This document shows, one piece after another, positions 55,045 through 64,000 of a stretch of 64,000 bases of DNA. The stretch is taken from the NCBI GenBank assembly GCA_019454045.1, contig SKCR01033473.1, forward strand, positions 124,001-188,000. The letters run 5' to 3'. Source of the DNA: Zanthoxylum bungeanum. Taxonomy: Eukaryota; Streptophyta; Magnoliopsida; Sapindales; Rutaceae. The position numbers were made by a program, and so were the translations under genes. Below the pieces are notes generated by a model, which did no database searches, had not been told where the DNA came from, and saw nothing but the letters and a program-made list of their open reading frames with translations. The first letter of the stretch is position 1; each line of letters starts with the position of its first letter.

Positions 55045-57022
55045 TGTAGGACACAGAAATCGGTGACGTTGTTCTAGGCTCGCGGCCCGGTCGGGAGTAC
55101 GGAGTAGCCCGCGGGGGACTAAACCGGAGAAATAAATGGAGTCGCCACACAGTGTGAACTGGGAAATGATTTAAGGCCGCACTCACCCCTCGCAAGGGAA
55201 GACCTCAAACCGTTGGGTTCGGAATGGTCCCTTACTTATGTCACTTGTAATGAACGGATTCATACGATAATATAACCAAGTCTACGCAACATACACATAT
55301 AAGAATGACTTATATCTAAGTTTGCATACATATGAGTAAATGAAATAAAGTCAAGCGCGCAATCTCATGAACATATTAAATAGATAAATGCGAAAATATA
55401 AATAAATAATAACTATCTAAGCATAAACATTGAAGAGTTATAATTAAATTCATGACGTGAAAGAAATAACTAAAGAGGGATTATGCATGAAAATAAACGT
55501 GAAGTGATGCGACACAAAAAGTGAATAACAACAATAAAAGGATAGAGATGCGACCAAGGCCAACATCTATATAGGACCTCGAATGCCCGATTGAACATAT
55601 CTCACGTTCAACCCAACATATTATGTCTGGTGCGACAAAAGCATCCTGGTAAACGTAGCCCTTAGACTTCTCATCCCCCGAACAGAGGACTTTTAATCCA
55701 ATGTGATTTTCCCATGCGCATTACATTATCATTGCATAAATAAATAGCATGCGAAAAATAAATGGTGAAATAATGAATAATAGGCGAACACAAGATTAGA
55801 CAAAATGAAATATGTATGTTTCTCAAGCAATACGGGGAGTTGTATCCCAAGTACAGATCGCACTACCGTCCATTCGGATTCGGCTACGGAATTTACGTCT
55901 GGGTTTCCATCCGATATACCGCGAGAGATAGCACAAAATCATTCATCCAATCAACAATCACATACATGGACCAACAATATGCATGTGAAGAAATACTAAT
56001 AAATAATCGAAAAAAGATAAACGAGAGTAAATAAAAGGGTGCCCTCAGGTCTTACCTTTTAAGTCGCCTCTTGGAAGTGTGTTACGCGGCCGTCGGAAGG
56101 GTTAATGCTCCGCAACTCCTCCAGTTCACTAGTTCAATGTTTTCCTTCGTCGCCTCGCTATTTTGGGCTGCTGTTTTTGCTATTTTTGCTGCTATTTGGG
56201 GTTACTGTTTCTACGATGGTTTGGGTGTGTTGAGGGGCTATAATTTACGATAATGCATGGGGATTTTTGGGGCTGTTTCTTGTTGTATTTTCGGTAATTT
56301 AGGGACTTATTTGGGGTTGTGTTTTGCGGTGAAGCAGGGGCTGTTTCTTATTGTATTTTCGGTAATTCAAGGCTGATTTGGGGACTGTGTTTCACGACAA
56401 TAGAGGGCTATCCTTTTTGTGTTTGGGCGTGAATATGATAGGGGTCCAAATGTTTGGTTTATGTCTCTTTTTATAGGAGTGGGCTAGGGTTTTCCTTGCA
56501 TGGGAAAGAAAGAAATCATGCAATCATGGGGGGTATCTTCAATTAGTGTGTTATAAGGAAAAGATCTATTCAATTTAGGAAGGTGATTTATTTAGTTTAG
56601 GAAAGGGATTTATGAGATTTGATTTGATTTTTATAATTTAGGCATGTGATTTATTTAAATTAGGAAGGTGATTTGTTTGGATTTTAACATGTATTTAAGG
56701 TGTTGGATATTTTTTGGATGGGATTTGATGGGCTTTGGGCGTGTAGATTGGCTCTTTGGTGGGCTTGGGTGTGTGGGTTGGTGGTGTGTGGGCTTGGGTG
56801 TGTGGCTTGGTGTGGTTTGCGGGGGTTTTGAGCCGAGGGTAAATTTTAAAACAGAGGTCCATCGAGCGAACCCGAGTCTAAGCAAACGAATCAAATCTGT
56901 CAAGGTATTTATTTTGGAGTTTTCCCTTCCGACGTCCGTTTCCCGTGACTTCCATAACTTATCGGGCAGTGCCTCCATATGAGGCTCGTCATCGGGCTCT
57001 ATGCAAAAATGCAGTGCCTACA
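55045..57022 (-). repeat. Element I 3' LTR
   Basis: 1978 bp with terminal inverted repeats TGTAGG and CCTACA. Its right end reads ATGCAAAAATGCAGTGCCTACA. Inserted in Athila gag sequence. A TATA box (TATAAAAAG, minus) lies at about 56468-56476. The segment 55095-55215 is GC-richer than its surroundings and includes GGAGTCGCCAC, often seen at the end of Tat-type LTRs. Confidence 0.8.
56468..56476 (-). promoter_or_regulatory. TATA box of the element I LTR
   Basis: CTATAAAAAG on the minus strand inside the LTR, pointing toward the LTR 3' end. Confidence 0.45.
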
Positions 57023-57154
57023 GTTGCATCCACTTTGATGGGACTTGTGCGGTGTGTGACAGTGACAATCCTATCAAAGTTGTGCATGCATTTTTACTTA
57101 CCTGGCTCGCTAGCTGCTGCTTGACTTACTTGTTGCTTCGAACTGAGTTGATTT

Positions 57155-57865
57155 GGTGGTCCCCTTCCGAACCATGCTCCATTCCCTGAGCGTCATTCCC
57201 GGCGTGCTAAACCTCATTCCTGAGGTGTCGTTGTTGTGATAGTTGTGGTCCCCTTCTGAACCATGCTCCATTCCCGGAGCGCCATTCCGGCATGCTAAAC
57301 CTCATTCCCGAGGTGTCGCGGTTGGGATAGTTGTGGTACCCTTTCGAACCATGCTCCATTCTCGGAACACCATTCTCGGCATGCTAAACCTCATTTCAGA
57401 GGCGTCGCGGTTGTGATAGTTGTGGTCCCCTTCTGAACCATGCTCCATTCCTGGAGCGCCATTCCCGGCATGCCAAACCTCATGCCCGAGGCGTCGCAGT
57501 TGTGATAGTTGTGGTCCCCTTCCAAACCATGCTCTATTCCCGGAGCACCATTCTCGGCATGCTAAACCTCATTCCTGAGGTGTCGCTAATATGATGGTTC
57601 ATTCCCGAACCGTGCTCTATTCCCGGAGCGCCATTCTCGGCATGCTTAACCTCATTCCCGAGGCATCGCAGATGTGATGGTTCATTCCCGAACCGTGCTC
57701 CATTCCCGGAGTGCCATTCCCGATATGTTTAACCTCATTCCCGAGGCATCGCTGATGTGATGGTCCATTCCTGAACCGTGCTCTATTCTCGGAGCGCCAT
57801 TCCCGGCATGCTAAACCTCATTCCCGAGTCATCGCTGATGTGATGGTCCATTCCCAAACCATGCT
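57155..57865. repeat. Tandem repeat array, 84-90 bp unit, about 8 copies
   Basis: Each unit reads roughly: GGTTCATTCCCGAACC, GTGCTCCATTCCCGGAGC, GCCATTCCCGGCATGC, TAAACCTCATTCCCGAGG, then CATCGCTGATGTGAT. Within the unit CATTCCCGG-like subrepeats recur, each flanked by short inverted arms (for example CCTCATTCCCGAGG). Located between 3' LTR and spacer of element I. Such arrays are known from the 3' untranslated part of Tat elements. Confidence 0.9.
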
Positions 57866-57949
57866 GTATGAGAAAGGGTAGACCGGTCGCCCCCAGACTT
57901 GGTTTATTTTTCTGTTCTTCGCTGATTTCATCAGGTCAGAGTATATCCC

Positions 57950-58700
57950 ATGATGTGACGTTGCATACTAACATACTATACTGCCTTTTACGAGATAATC
58001 ATGATAGCTACACATATTTTCGTCCTCAAATGATGCCTAGTGTCGAAACCAGAGAACCTTCAAAGTACCTGATACAACTCAAATCTGACCGTCTGAATAA
58101 ATGATCCAAACTAGACTCCCAGTGTGTGTGTGCCAAGGTTATTTCACAGCTTGATCCTTAAGTAAGCCAACTCGATGATTTTGTCTCGAAGAATGGGATC
58201 AGTGGGTCTAACCAACCTAGATGTCTTGATCATGCTCTGCAATTACTTCCTCGTACTCAATATGATATGGTTTTCTTCTTCTTTTCTTTCGTCTCTTCAT
58301 TATTCTTTTTTTTCAACACACCTACCCTTTAAGGTAGCATTTCTCCTCATGGTGGTCTTAATACTCGCCCATGGGTAGCTTCATGCTTATCAGTTATAGG
58401 TGGTTTATATTTTCTTCTTCAGAGACTTTTCTTTCGTTTCCAACCATATCATGCATCGTAACACAAGTAAATCAGGATGGACATCTAAGCAAACGGTCAT
58501 TCACTGATCCGCCATCTCTTCAACTAATCCTCTCGTCGACTACTCAGGCTTCTACTGCTAAGATCCTGTAATTAAGTGCTTGCGAGTCTAGCCGAGATCA
58601 ACCACTCAAAATATCGGATGAGAGCACATCTTACACTTATCGCTTCTAAGATTTCACCCTACAGAAAACAAGTTCATCACCGGACATATGCCTAACAATC
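57950..58700 (-). repeat. Conserved spacer module (copy in Tat element I)
   Basis: Same ordered boxes as in element E: GAGAACCTTCAAAGTACC (58051), CCCAGTGTGTGTGTG (58117), CCAACTCGATGATTTTGTCTC, TGGGTCTAACCAACCTAGAT, CTACCCTTTAAGGTAGC (58322), GCCCATGGGTAGCTTCA (58367), ACGGTCATTCACTGATC and TAAGTGCTTGCGAGTCTAGC. A (CT)n run lies at 58708-58729. Confidence 0.75.
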
Positions 58701-58764
58701 AAGGACTTCTCTCTCTCTCTCTCTCTCTTTTCACTCCACTGGAATTCTTCCTTTTAACCGCTGA

Positions 58765-58940
58765 TAATGTGGGCCTCGACCCCTGGGATTCATTCCTGAA
58801 AATCGTTGGTGATGTGGGCCTTATCCCTGGGATTCATTCCCAAAACTGATGCTGGTGTGGGTCTCAACCCTGGGATTCATTCCCGAAACTGATGATGGTG
58901 TGGGCCTCGACCCTGGGATTCATTCCCGAAACTAATAATG
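58765..58940. repeat. Tandem repeat, about 47-bp unit, 4 copies
   Basis: Unit: GATGATGGTGTGGGCCTCGA followed by CCCTGGGATTCATTCCCGAAACT. CATTCCCGA resembles the core of the larger array at 57155-57865. Located between spacer and integrase end. Confidence 0.9.
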
Positions 58941-59149
58941 ATATGTTGCTGCTTCTGGTTGGCTTTCATTTGCCGCTTTCTCCTTTTCTTCTTTGAAACC
59001 TGTGAATACAAAACGAAACAAAACATAAAAATGAATGCAAGTACGTTACGTGTATGCATGCATGCATGGATGAATTTCCTATTCCGTTGGGTTAGGTCTT
59101 CCGTCAGTTCTCCCGGTGACCACTCGGTCTTCTCTTCCTCAGGCAAAAT

Positions 59150-60370
59150 ATTACTTTAGTATGTCCACGCTGATCGGCTCGGTGAACTCGTTTCCTTCTA
59201 AATCTGACAGTCTCACGCCCTGTGTCCCATCACTTTCTTGACTATGTATGGCCCTTCCCAGTTGGATCTGAACTTTCCTCTAGGGTCTATCGTCGATGGC
59301 TTTGACTGCTTAAGTACCAGATCACCTTTTCTGATCCTGGTAGGACGCACCTTCTTGTTGAATGCTTGAGCCAACCTCTTCTGCTATAACTGCATATGAT
59401 GTAAGGACTTCATTCTCTTCTCATCCAGTAATGCTAACTGTTCAAATCTCTGTGAGACCCATTCTTGTTCAGGTAACTCTGCTTCTGCTAATCCCGTATG
59501 GACTGTATCTCAACTTCTACTGGTAATACCACTTCCATTCCGTAGACCAAAGAGTAAGGCGTGGCTCCCGTTGCTGTTCCCACAGAATTTCTGTACCCCC
59601 ACAGGGCGTACGGCAGCTGTCAGCCCAATCTTTGTAACTCTCCATCATTTTGGGTAATATCTTCTTTATTGTCTTATTGGCTGCCTCGACTGCCCCATTT
59701 GCTTGCGGTCAGTAAGGTGATGACTTATGATGTCCTATTCTATACTTATGTACGATTGCATTTGTTCCTCCTTGAAACTGGACTCCATTATCTGTTACTA
59801 CATGATGCGGCATTCCATATCGACATATAAAGGTCCGGGCTATGAACTTTGCTATCTGCTGTGCTGTAAAGTTACGAAATGACTCGGCTTCCACCCATTT
59901 TGAAAAGTAGTCTACTGCCACTACTATGAAACGATGTTCATTCGATGCGTGCGGTCGAATTTCTCCGATCATGTCAATTCCCCATCCTGAGAAGGGCCAC
60001 GGCTCTGACAGCCCGTGTAACTCTGTGTGAGGCAAATGGTTCAAGTTATCGTGCGCTTGACAATCATGACAATGCTTTACCAGCTTCGCGCAGTCAGCTT
60101 CCATGGTCGACCAGTAGAAGCCTTGTCTTACGATCTTGCGAGACAAATTCAATTTGTTCATATGCGGTCCACATACTCTGGCATGTACTTCTTCCATTGC
60201 CTTCTGAGCCTCTTCTTTTCTTAAACACTTCAGCTGGATTCCATTCGCTTGTCTCTTATATAGTTCTCCCTTCAAACTCACATACTGAGAAGCTAACTTC
60301 TGAATGGCTATCATGTCTTTCCTACTTGCTTCTTCCGGGAATTCCCCGCGTTCCAAGTATCGCTGAATAT
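59150..60370 (-). pseudogene. Element I integrase
   Basis: Minus strand. The zinc-binding part has VHARVCGPHMNKL and KHCHDCQAH; the core has WGIDMIGEI (first Asp), VVAVDYFSKWVEAE, VVTDNGVQF (second Asp) and GAVEAANKTIKKILPK (Glu) after a TGA at 59709-59711. A frameshifted continuation carries GATPYSLVYGMEVVLPVEVE (about 59500-59575), and the C-terminal part shows GKFRSNWEGPYIVKKVMG (about 59230-59290). All catalytic acids are visible but the frame is broken by the TGA, a TAG near 60380 and at least one frameshift. Confidence 0.9.
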
Positions 60371-60379
60371 CATAGTACT

Positions 60380-60870
60380 AGGGTTTCACATCATCGACCT
60401 CTACTTCCAAGACCCTTTCTATCTCGTAAAAAGGTTTGCTTGCTGTTGTCAACACTAGAGGTCTCATTACCAACTTTTTTGGATTTTCCCAAGTTGCGGC
60501 TAGGGTAGCCAACGCGTCTACCATTTGATTCTCTTCCCGCGGCAAATGCTGGAATTTACAATTGGGGAGGGCCTATGCCAGATTCCTGAGGTGAAATAGG
60601 TAGGGTTTCAATCGTTCTTCCTTTAATTCCCATTCTCCTTGCATCTGTCGGACAACCAACATCGAGTCTCCGTAGACCTCCACGTTCTCAGCCTTCAAGG
60701 TTGTCAATGTCATCAGTCTGAAGGCGCGTGCTTCATATTCGGCCATGTTTTTGGTTACTCCGAACGTCAACCTCTTGGCCATAGGCAAGGTTTCTCCTTT
60801 GGGGGTTATTATCATGATTCATATCCTGACTCCTTTGTAGTTTACTGCTCCATCAAAGTACATCTTACAT
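60380..60870 (-). pseudogene. Element I second (archaeal-type) RNase H
   Basis: Minus strand: KMYFDGAVNYKG (first Asp), stop, then MIITPKGETLPMAKRLTFG, NMAEYEARAFRL (Glu), VEVYGDSMLVVRQMQGEWE (Asp) and, after a TAG near 60573, LPREENQMVDALATLAATWE (last Asp). These are the four acidic positions of RNase H. The domain lies between the usual RNase H and integrase, the arrangement of Tat-lineage elements. Confidence 0.85.
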
Positions 60871-61660
60871 CCTTGGACCGTTATTGCTTGGATCTCCTCG
60901 TCTGGGAATTCAAACTTGTATTGGTCTCCTTCTATGGGTTGTAATGCTAAGAACTCCGCTACGGCTAGACCATTGATTACTTTAAAAGTGAGATACTCAA
61001 TATCAAACTCTGTCAGCAACACCAACCATCTGCCTAACTTCCCTACTAGCGAAGGCACCGAATGCAAATACTTCAAGGGATTCTCCTTTGCTATTACCTG
61101 GATCTTGTAAGATTGGAAGTAATGACGCAATTTTCTGGACGCCCACACTACTGCCAAACAGATCTTCTCTACTTCTTGATAGCGGGCTTCATACGGAAGC
61201 ATCTTCTTACTGAGGTAGTAGACTGCATGCTCTACCCATGTCTCATCTGCTTGTACCATCATCGCCCCCAGTGTTTCAGGTTCTATGGCCAAATACAGTA
61301 CTAAGGGTTTGCCCGGTCTTGGAGGTTTCAAGCCAGAAGGTTTCACCAAGTATTCTCTGATCTTTTCGAAGGCTTCTTGGCATTGCTCATTCCATTTCAC
61401 TGGCTGGTCCTTTTTCAGTAATTTGAAGATAGGCTCCCATACTAACGTCAATTTGGCGATGAACCGACTGATGTACTGAATTTTCCCGAGGAATGCCCTA
61501 ACTTATTTCTCTGTCTTCGGCACGGGTATCTCGGTAATCATTTTGATCTTCTCAGGGTCTACTTCTATCCCTCCCATTCCTACCTTGTGTCCTAGCAGCT
61601 TTCCTGATGTTACCCCGAACACACACTTCTTGGGATTTAGTCGCAAGTTGTATTTGTCAA
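60870..61660 (-). pseudogene. Element I RT thumb/connection and RNase H
   Basis: Begins after the stop at 61665 with KKCVFGVTSGKLLGHKV and IEVDPEKIKMI, a TAA near 61501, then VRAFLGKIQYISRFIAKLT, PVKWNEQCQEAFEKIREYL, LVLYLAIEPETLGAMMVQ, AVYYLSKKMLPYEARYQEVE and HYFQSYKIQVIAKENPLKYL. This is the standard Ty3/gypsy connection and RNase H; the RNase H is already divergent at catalytic sites, as is common where a second RNase H exists. Confidence 0.85.
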
Positions 61661-61664
61661 CTCC

Positions 61665-62135
61665 CTAAAGGAACTTCTCTAGTGCTTCTATGTGTCCACT
61701 TCTTGTTTCCGATTTCACCATCATGTCATCCACATATACTTTAATCTCCTTATGCATCAAGTCGTGGAATAACGTAGTGGCCATTCGTTGATAGGTGGCT
61801 CCTGCATTCTTGAGCCCAAACGGCATCACCTTGTAGCAATACGTACCCCACTCCGTGACAAAGGCAGTCTTATGCCTATCTTCTTCAGCCATAAGAACCT
61901 GATTATATCCCGAGAACCCATTTGTGAACGAGTACATGGCAGATAAAGCCGCGTTGTAGACCAGTACGTCTATATGGGGTAAGGGAAAATCATCCTTCGG
62001 GCAAGCTTTGTTAAGGTCTCTATAATCCATGCACATTCTGACCTTCTAATCTTTCTTCGGTACTGGCACAATGTTTTCCAACCACTCAGGGTACTTCACT
62101 ACTTCTAGAAATCTCACATCTATTTGTTTCTTGAC
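61665..62135 (-). pseudogene. Element I reverse transcriptase core
   Basis: Minus strand: EWLENIVPVPKKD, stop, KVRMCMDYRDLNKACPKDDF, PLPHIDVLV, SFTNGFSGYNQVLMAEEDRH, TAFVTEWGTYCYKVMPFGLK, NAGATYQRMATTLFHD and the catalytic IKVYVDDMMVKS. The YVDD motif is intact. Ends at a TAG (61665-61667) where the family has LEKFL followed by more coding sequence. Another stop lies just before the start near 62143. Only single-base lesions separate it from an active-looking domain. Confidence 0.92.
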
Positions 62136-62663
62136 TTATTCTCTAAACTTCTCGGCCCACTCAGGTCTCATCCTTCGGAGCTTCTGCTTTACCGGTCTCA
62201 TGTTTGGATAAGTCGGTATCATGTGTTGGGCGATACTTCTATCTACTCCGGGCATATCCTCGTAGGACCAAGCGAATATCTTAGCATATTTGATTAACAT
62301 TACCTCTAATTTCTTACGCTCCTCAGAGGTAACCTTACTTGCAATTAAGACCTCCTTGGGGCTTTCAAGCGTACCAAGGTTAAATGCGTTTGTTTTGGTT
62401 GAGTTAATGTCAAATATGCTCAAGTCGTGCAAGTTGAAAGGAAGAGACTCAGGCAAGTAAGCGAAATGAATGTCTTTATTATTAGAGAATGTAGGGGTAC
62501 ACTCAAATAAATCAGGGAGATAGACGTCTTCATCCTCCATAGCCGGGTCTTCTTCGGTCTCCTTGCTCTCCTTGAGAGTCAAGCTTTCCAGTTGCATCAG
62601 CTCTTCTTCCCACTTGTCTTCCTCCTTTGCAACTTCTACTGCCAGTGGTTTCTCACCCATCAC
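62136..62663 (-). pseudogene. Element I acidic linker before RT
   Basis: 175 open codons on the minus strand, acidic in the first half (ESKETEEDPAMEDEDVYLPD), ending with IFAWSYEDMPGVDRSIAQH and MRPVKQKLRRMRPEWAEKF, the invariant entry to RT in this group. Joined to protease across a TAG at 62667-62669 in the same phase. Confidence 0.85.
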
Positions 62664-62666
62664 ATC

Positions 62667-63713
62667 CTAAAAGATTTCAAATCCTGGTACCATGATCCTG
62701 TTGACTTCCACTGGTTCAGGCTCTCCTTGATACCCCGTTGTTTTCACGAAGTATTCTGTCAGCTTCAGTCCTTTCTTTTTGGTCTTCGGCTTATCCTCAT
62801 CGTACTTGTATCCCAATCCCCTCCTGGTGGTTTGTCCCTTGAAGTTTGGCAATGCTCCTCCAACACTCGAACCTTTGCCCGGATCAAACTTCATCTTCTC
62901 CATGATCCTAGCCACTTTAGGATCCACCCACTCCTCGAAGGTTGCCGACACTTGGAACCTTATGAAAGGTTGTATCTCCAAGGCGGCCACCGCATTGTCT
63001 ACTTCAGCTCTAATAGTGATAACCTCTCCCCCGTACGGAAACTTGATGGCCTGGTGAAAAGTGGAGGGCACGCTCCCAAGCTTGTGAAACCATGGTCTTC
63101 CCAATAGCAAAGCAAAAGTGGTCGGGATATCAAGCACCGTGAACTCAACCTCATCCTCAATTGGGCCCACTTTGACTATCGCAACAAAAGTGCCCTCTAC
63201 TCCCCGCTTGCTATCATCATACGCCTTGATAGTCATATTGGAGGGATTCAGATATGTCACCTTCATACCCAACCTCGATAGAATCTTCAAAGGGCGCACA
63301 TTGATAGATGAGCCATCATCCACCATTACACAAGATGTCTTCTTGCCTCTTACTTCCGCTTTTATGAATAGTGGCCTATTGTGATTCCTCCATTCCACCG
63401 GAAGCTCCTCCTCAAAAAAGGTTATCACCTGCAAAGCTTCCTTCTGCACCGATCCTAAGAAAATTGTAGGGTTGGCATCCTCCGATACTATGATCTTGCT
63501 CAAGGCCTCAACCATGGCACGCCTATGCTCCTGCGATTCACAAAACAACTCCCAAATGCTCACTTGTGCCTGTGTCTTCTTCAACTGACGCAGTACCACA
63601 TCTCCTTCGGCCTTATCCACGTTTTCTGCCACTTCTCTACCTTCTGCCAAGACTTTCTTGCCCTTCTCCGCCGTATCATTATAAAAACGCCCACTGCGTG
63701 TCATTCTTTTCAC
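62667..63713 (-). pseudogene. Element I protease region and Gag-Pol junction
   Basis: 348 open codons. KRMTRSGRFYNDTAEKGKKV marks the Gag-Pol junction, a basic entry motif. Protease active site: SCVMVDDGSSINVRPLKILS (family DxGSS; Asp-Asp-Gly-Ser-Ser). C-terminal signature FALLLGRPWFHKLGSVPSTF. Later a TTRRGLGYKYDEDKP stretch resembles a G-patch-like motif seen in these polyproteins. The frame continues upstream without a start, so the nominal Met is probably internal. Confidence 0.9.
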
Positions 63714-64000
63714 CTCTTCTTCATCACTGCTTGAGAAGTCCTCCCAGAAATTCTTCCCATGCTATGGTTCATCCTCACTATTGATATCCCAAATCCCCAG
63801 GCAAAAGGCTTGGTGGTCAAAGGTTTGGAGGACAAGGCATTCAGGTAGGCCAGAGCTAATCATGTAGGTAGGTGGTGGGACAGAGTGATAGTTAGGTAGG
63901 GGTTTCTGTGTGTTGGGTTGCTCTTTTTCTGGGTCGGGTATTTTGTGGGAGTCTATGAGGTCTTGGATTTCATGTCTGAGGCGGGCACAGCTGTCGGTGT
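63714..64000 (-). pseudogene. Element I Gag C-terminus (continues beyond window)
   Basis: Same phase as the protease: RLRHEIQDLIDSHKIPDPEK then LPNYHSVPPPTYMI and FCLGIWDINSEDEP, TAG at 63762-63764, then GKNFWEDFSSSDEEEV. The LR-x-x-IQDLID and LPNY blocks are typical of the end of Tat Gag. Confidence 0.8.

Larger units (their letters stand above)
55045..64000 (-). mobile_element. Element I: Tat-lineage Ty3/gypsy retrotransposon (5' end beyond window)
   Basis: Minus-strand element: 3' LTR 55045-57022, tandem repeats 57155-57865, spacer 57950-58700, second repeat array 58765-58940, integrase, archaeal-type RNase H, RNase H, RT, linker, protease and Gag C-terminus running to the window edge. 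Two RNase H domains between RT and integrase are diagnostic of the Tat group (Ogre/Retand relatives). Only single stops and a few frameshifts interrupt coding, so it is among the younger insertions here. Confidence 0.9.

Noticed and set aside
56668..56982. Two opposite frames of about 105 codons near the right end of the Tat LTR
   Set aside because: Low-complexity Gly/Trp or Pro/Thr composition arising from GGGTTGG-like repeats within the LTR.
57155..57865. CRISPR-like array
   Set aside because: Units are contiguous 84-90 bp tandem repeats without unique spacers, in plant DNA.
62592..63107. Plus-strand frames of up to 187 codons opposite the Tat polyprotein (59945-60508, 62592-63107)
   Set aside because: They are shadows of the well-supported minus-strand pol and gag frames.
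59150..64000. An endogenous pararetrovirus
   Set aside because: Integrase, a second RNase H, LTR with TG/CA ends and Tat-type Gag end identify an LTR retrotransposon.

Overview
This is plant nuclear DNA, most likely from a eudicot with a repeat-rich genome. The window is almost entirely nested, decaying LTR retrotransposons. Evidence for a plant: Ty1/copia elements primed by initiator tRNA-Met, Ty3/gypsy elements of the Athila and Tat type primed by tRNA-Asp, and a LONELY GUY (LOG) cytokinin-activating gene. The only uninterrupted cellular-type gene is the LOG-like frame at 48334-48984 (minus), and it lies inside a retrotransposon. There is no rRNA, CRISPR array or bacterial gene. Coordinates of old elements come from reading termini, primer sites and repeats by eye.

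Layout. 1-6509: LARD-A, a non-autonomous, Athila-related element on the minus strand (left LTR cut by the window edge). 6510-6933 and 25335-26500: one copia element (H, minus) split by LARD-B. 6934-25334: LARD-B, which itself received a copia 3' end plus long LTR (J, 8763-10839) and a complete copia element (C, 14961-24904, TSD GTTGA). 26613-28553: gag-protease-RT remnant of an Athila-like element (K, minus). 28554-30124: a large inverted repeat made of one LTR family. 29116-54903: probable remains of one Athila-like element (E, minus), now filled by copia D (32316-43113, TSD TAACC), an LTR scrap, a Mutator-type MITE (44121-44753), half a copia element (H2, 44764-46685) and LARD-G (46686-53269). 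55045-64000: a Tat-lineage Ty3/gypsy element (I, minus) with 3' LTR, tandem repeats, integrase, two RNase H domains, RT, protease and the end of gag; its 5' end is beyond the window.

How the parts relate. The three LARDs share an order (read on the minus strand): LTR, tRNA-Asp primer site, gag-like segment with a CCHC knuckle, a cargo slot, a roughly 1 kb conserved non-coding spacer, polypurine tract, LTR. None shows a pol gene. The slot holds a 344-codon plant-transposon-domain frame in LARD-A and LARD-B, the LOG gene in LARD-G, and almost nothing in element E. The same spacer lies next to the 3' LTR of element E and of the Tat element, although their LTRs and coding regions differ. LARD-B carries, at its primer site, a tRNA-Asp sequence including the CCA end, joined to an inverted copy of the spacer: a fossil reverse-transcription accident. 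The main candidates for something undescribed are this cargo-slot and shared-spacer system, including a LARD that carries LOG beside an LTR rich in G-box/ABRE motifs.

Most coding frames are broken by stops of the kind made by C-to-T decay at methylated cytosines. Copia C and D share at least three inactivating lesions, so they probably descend from an already defective source that moved with borrowed proteins.
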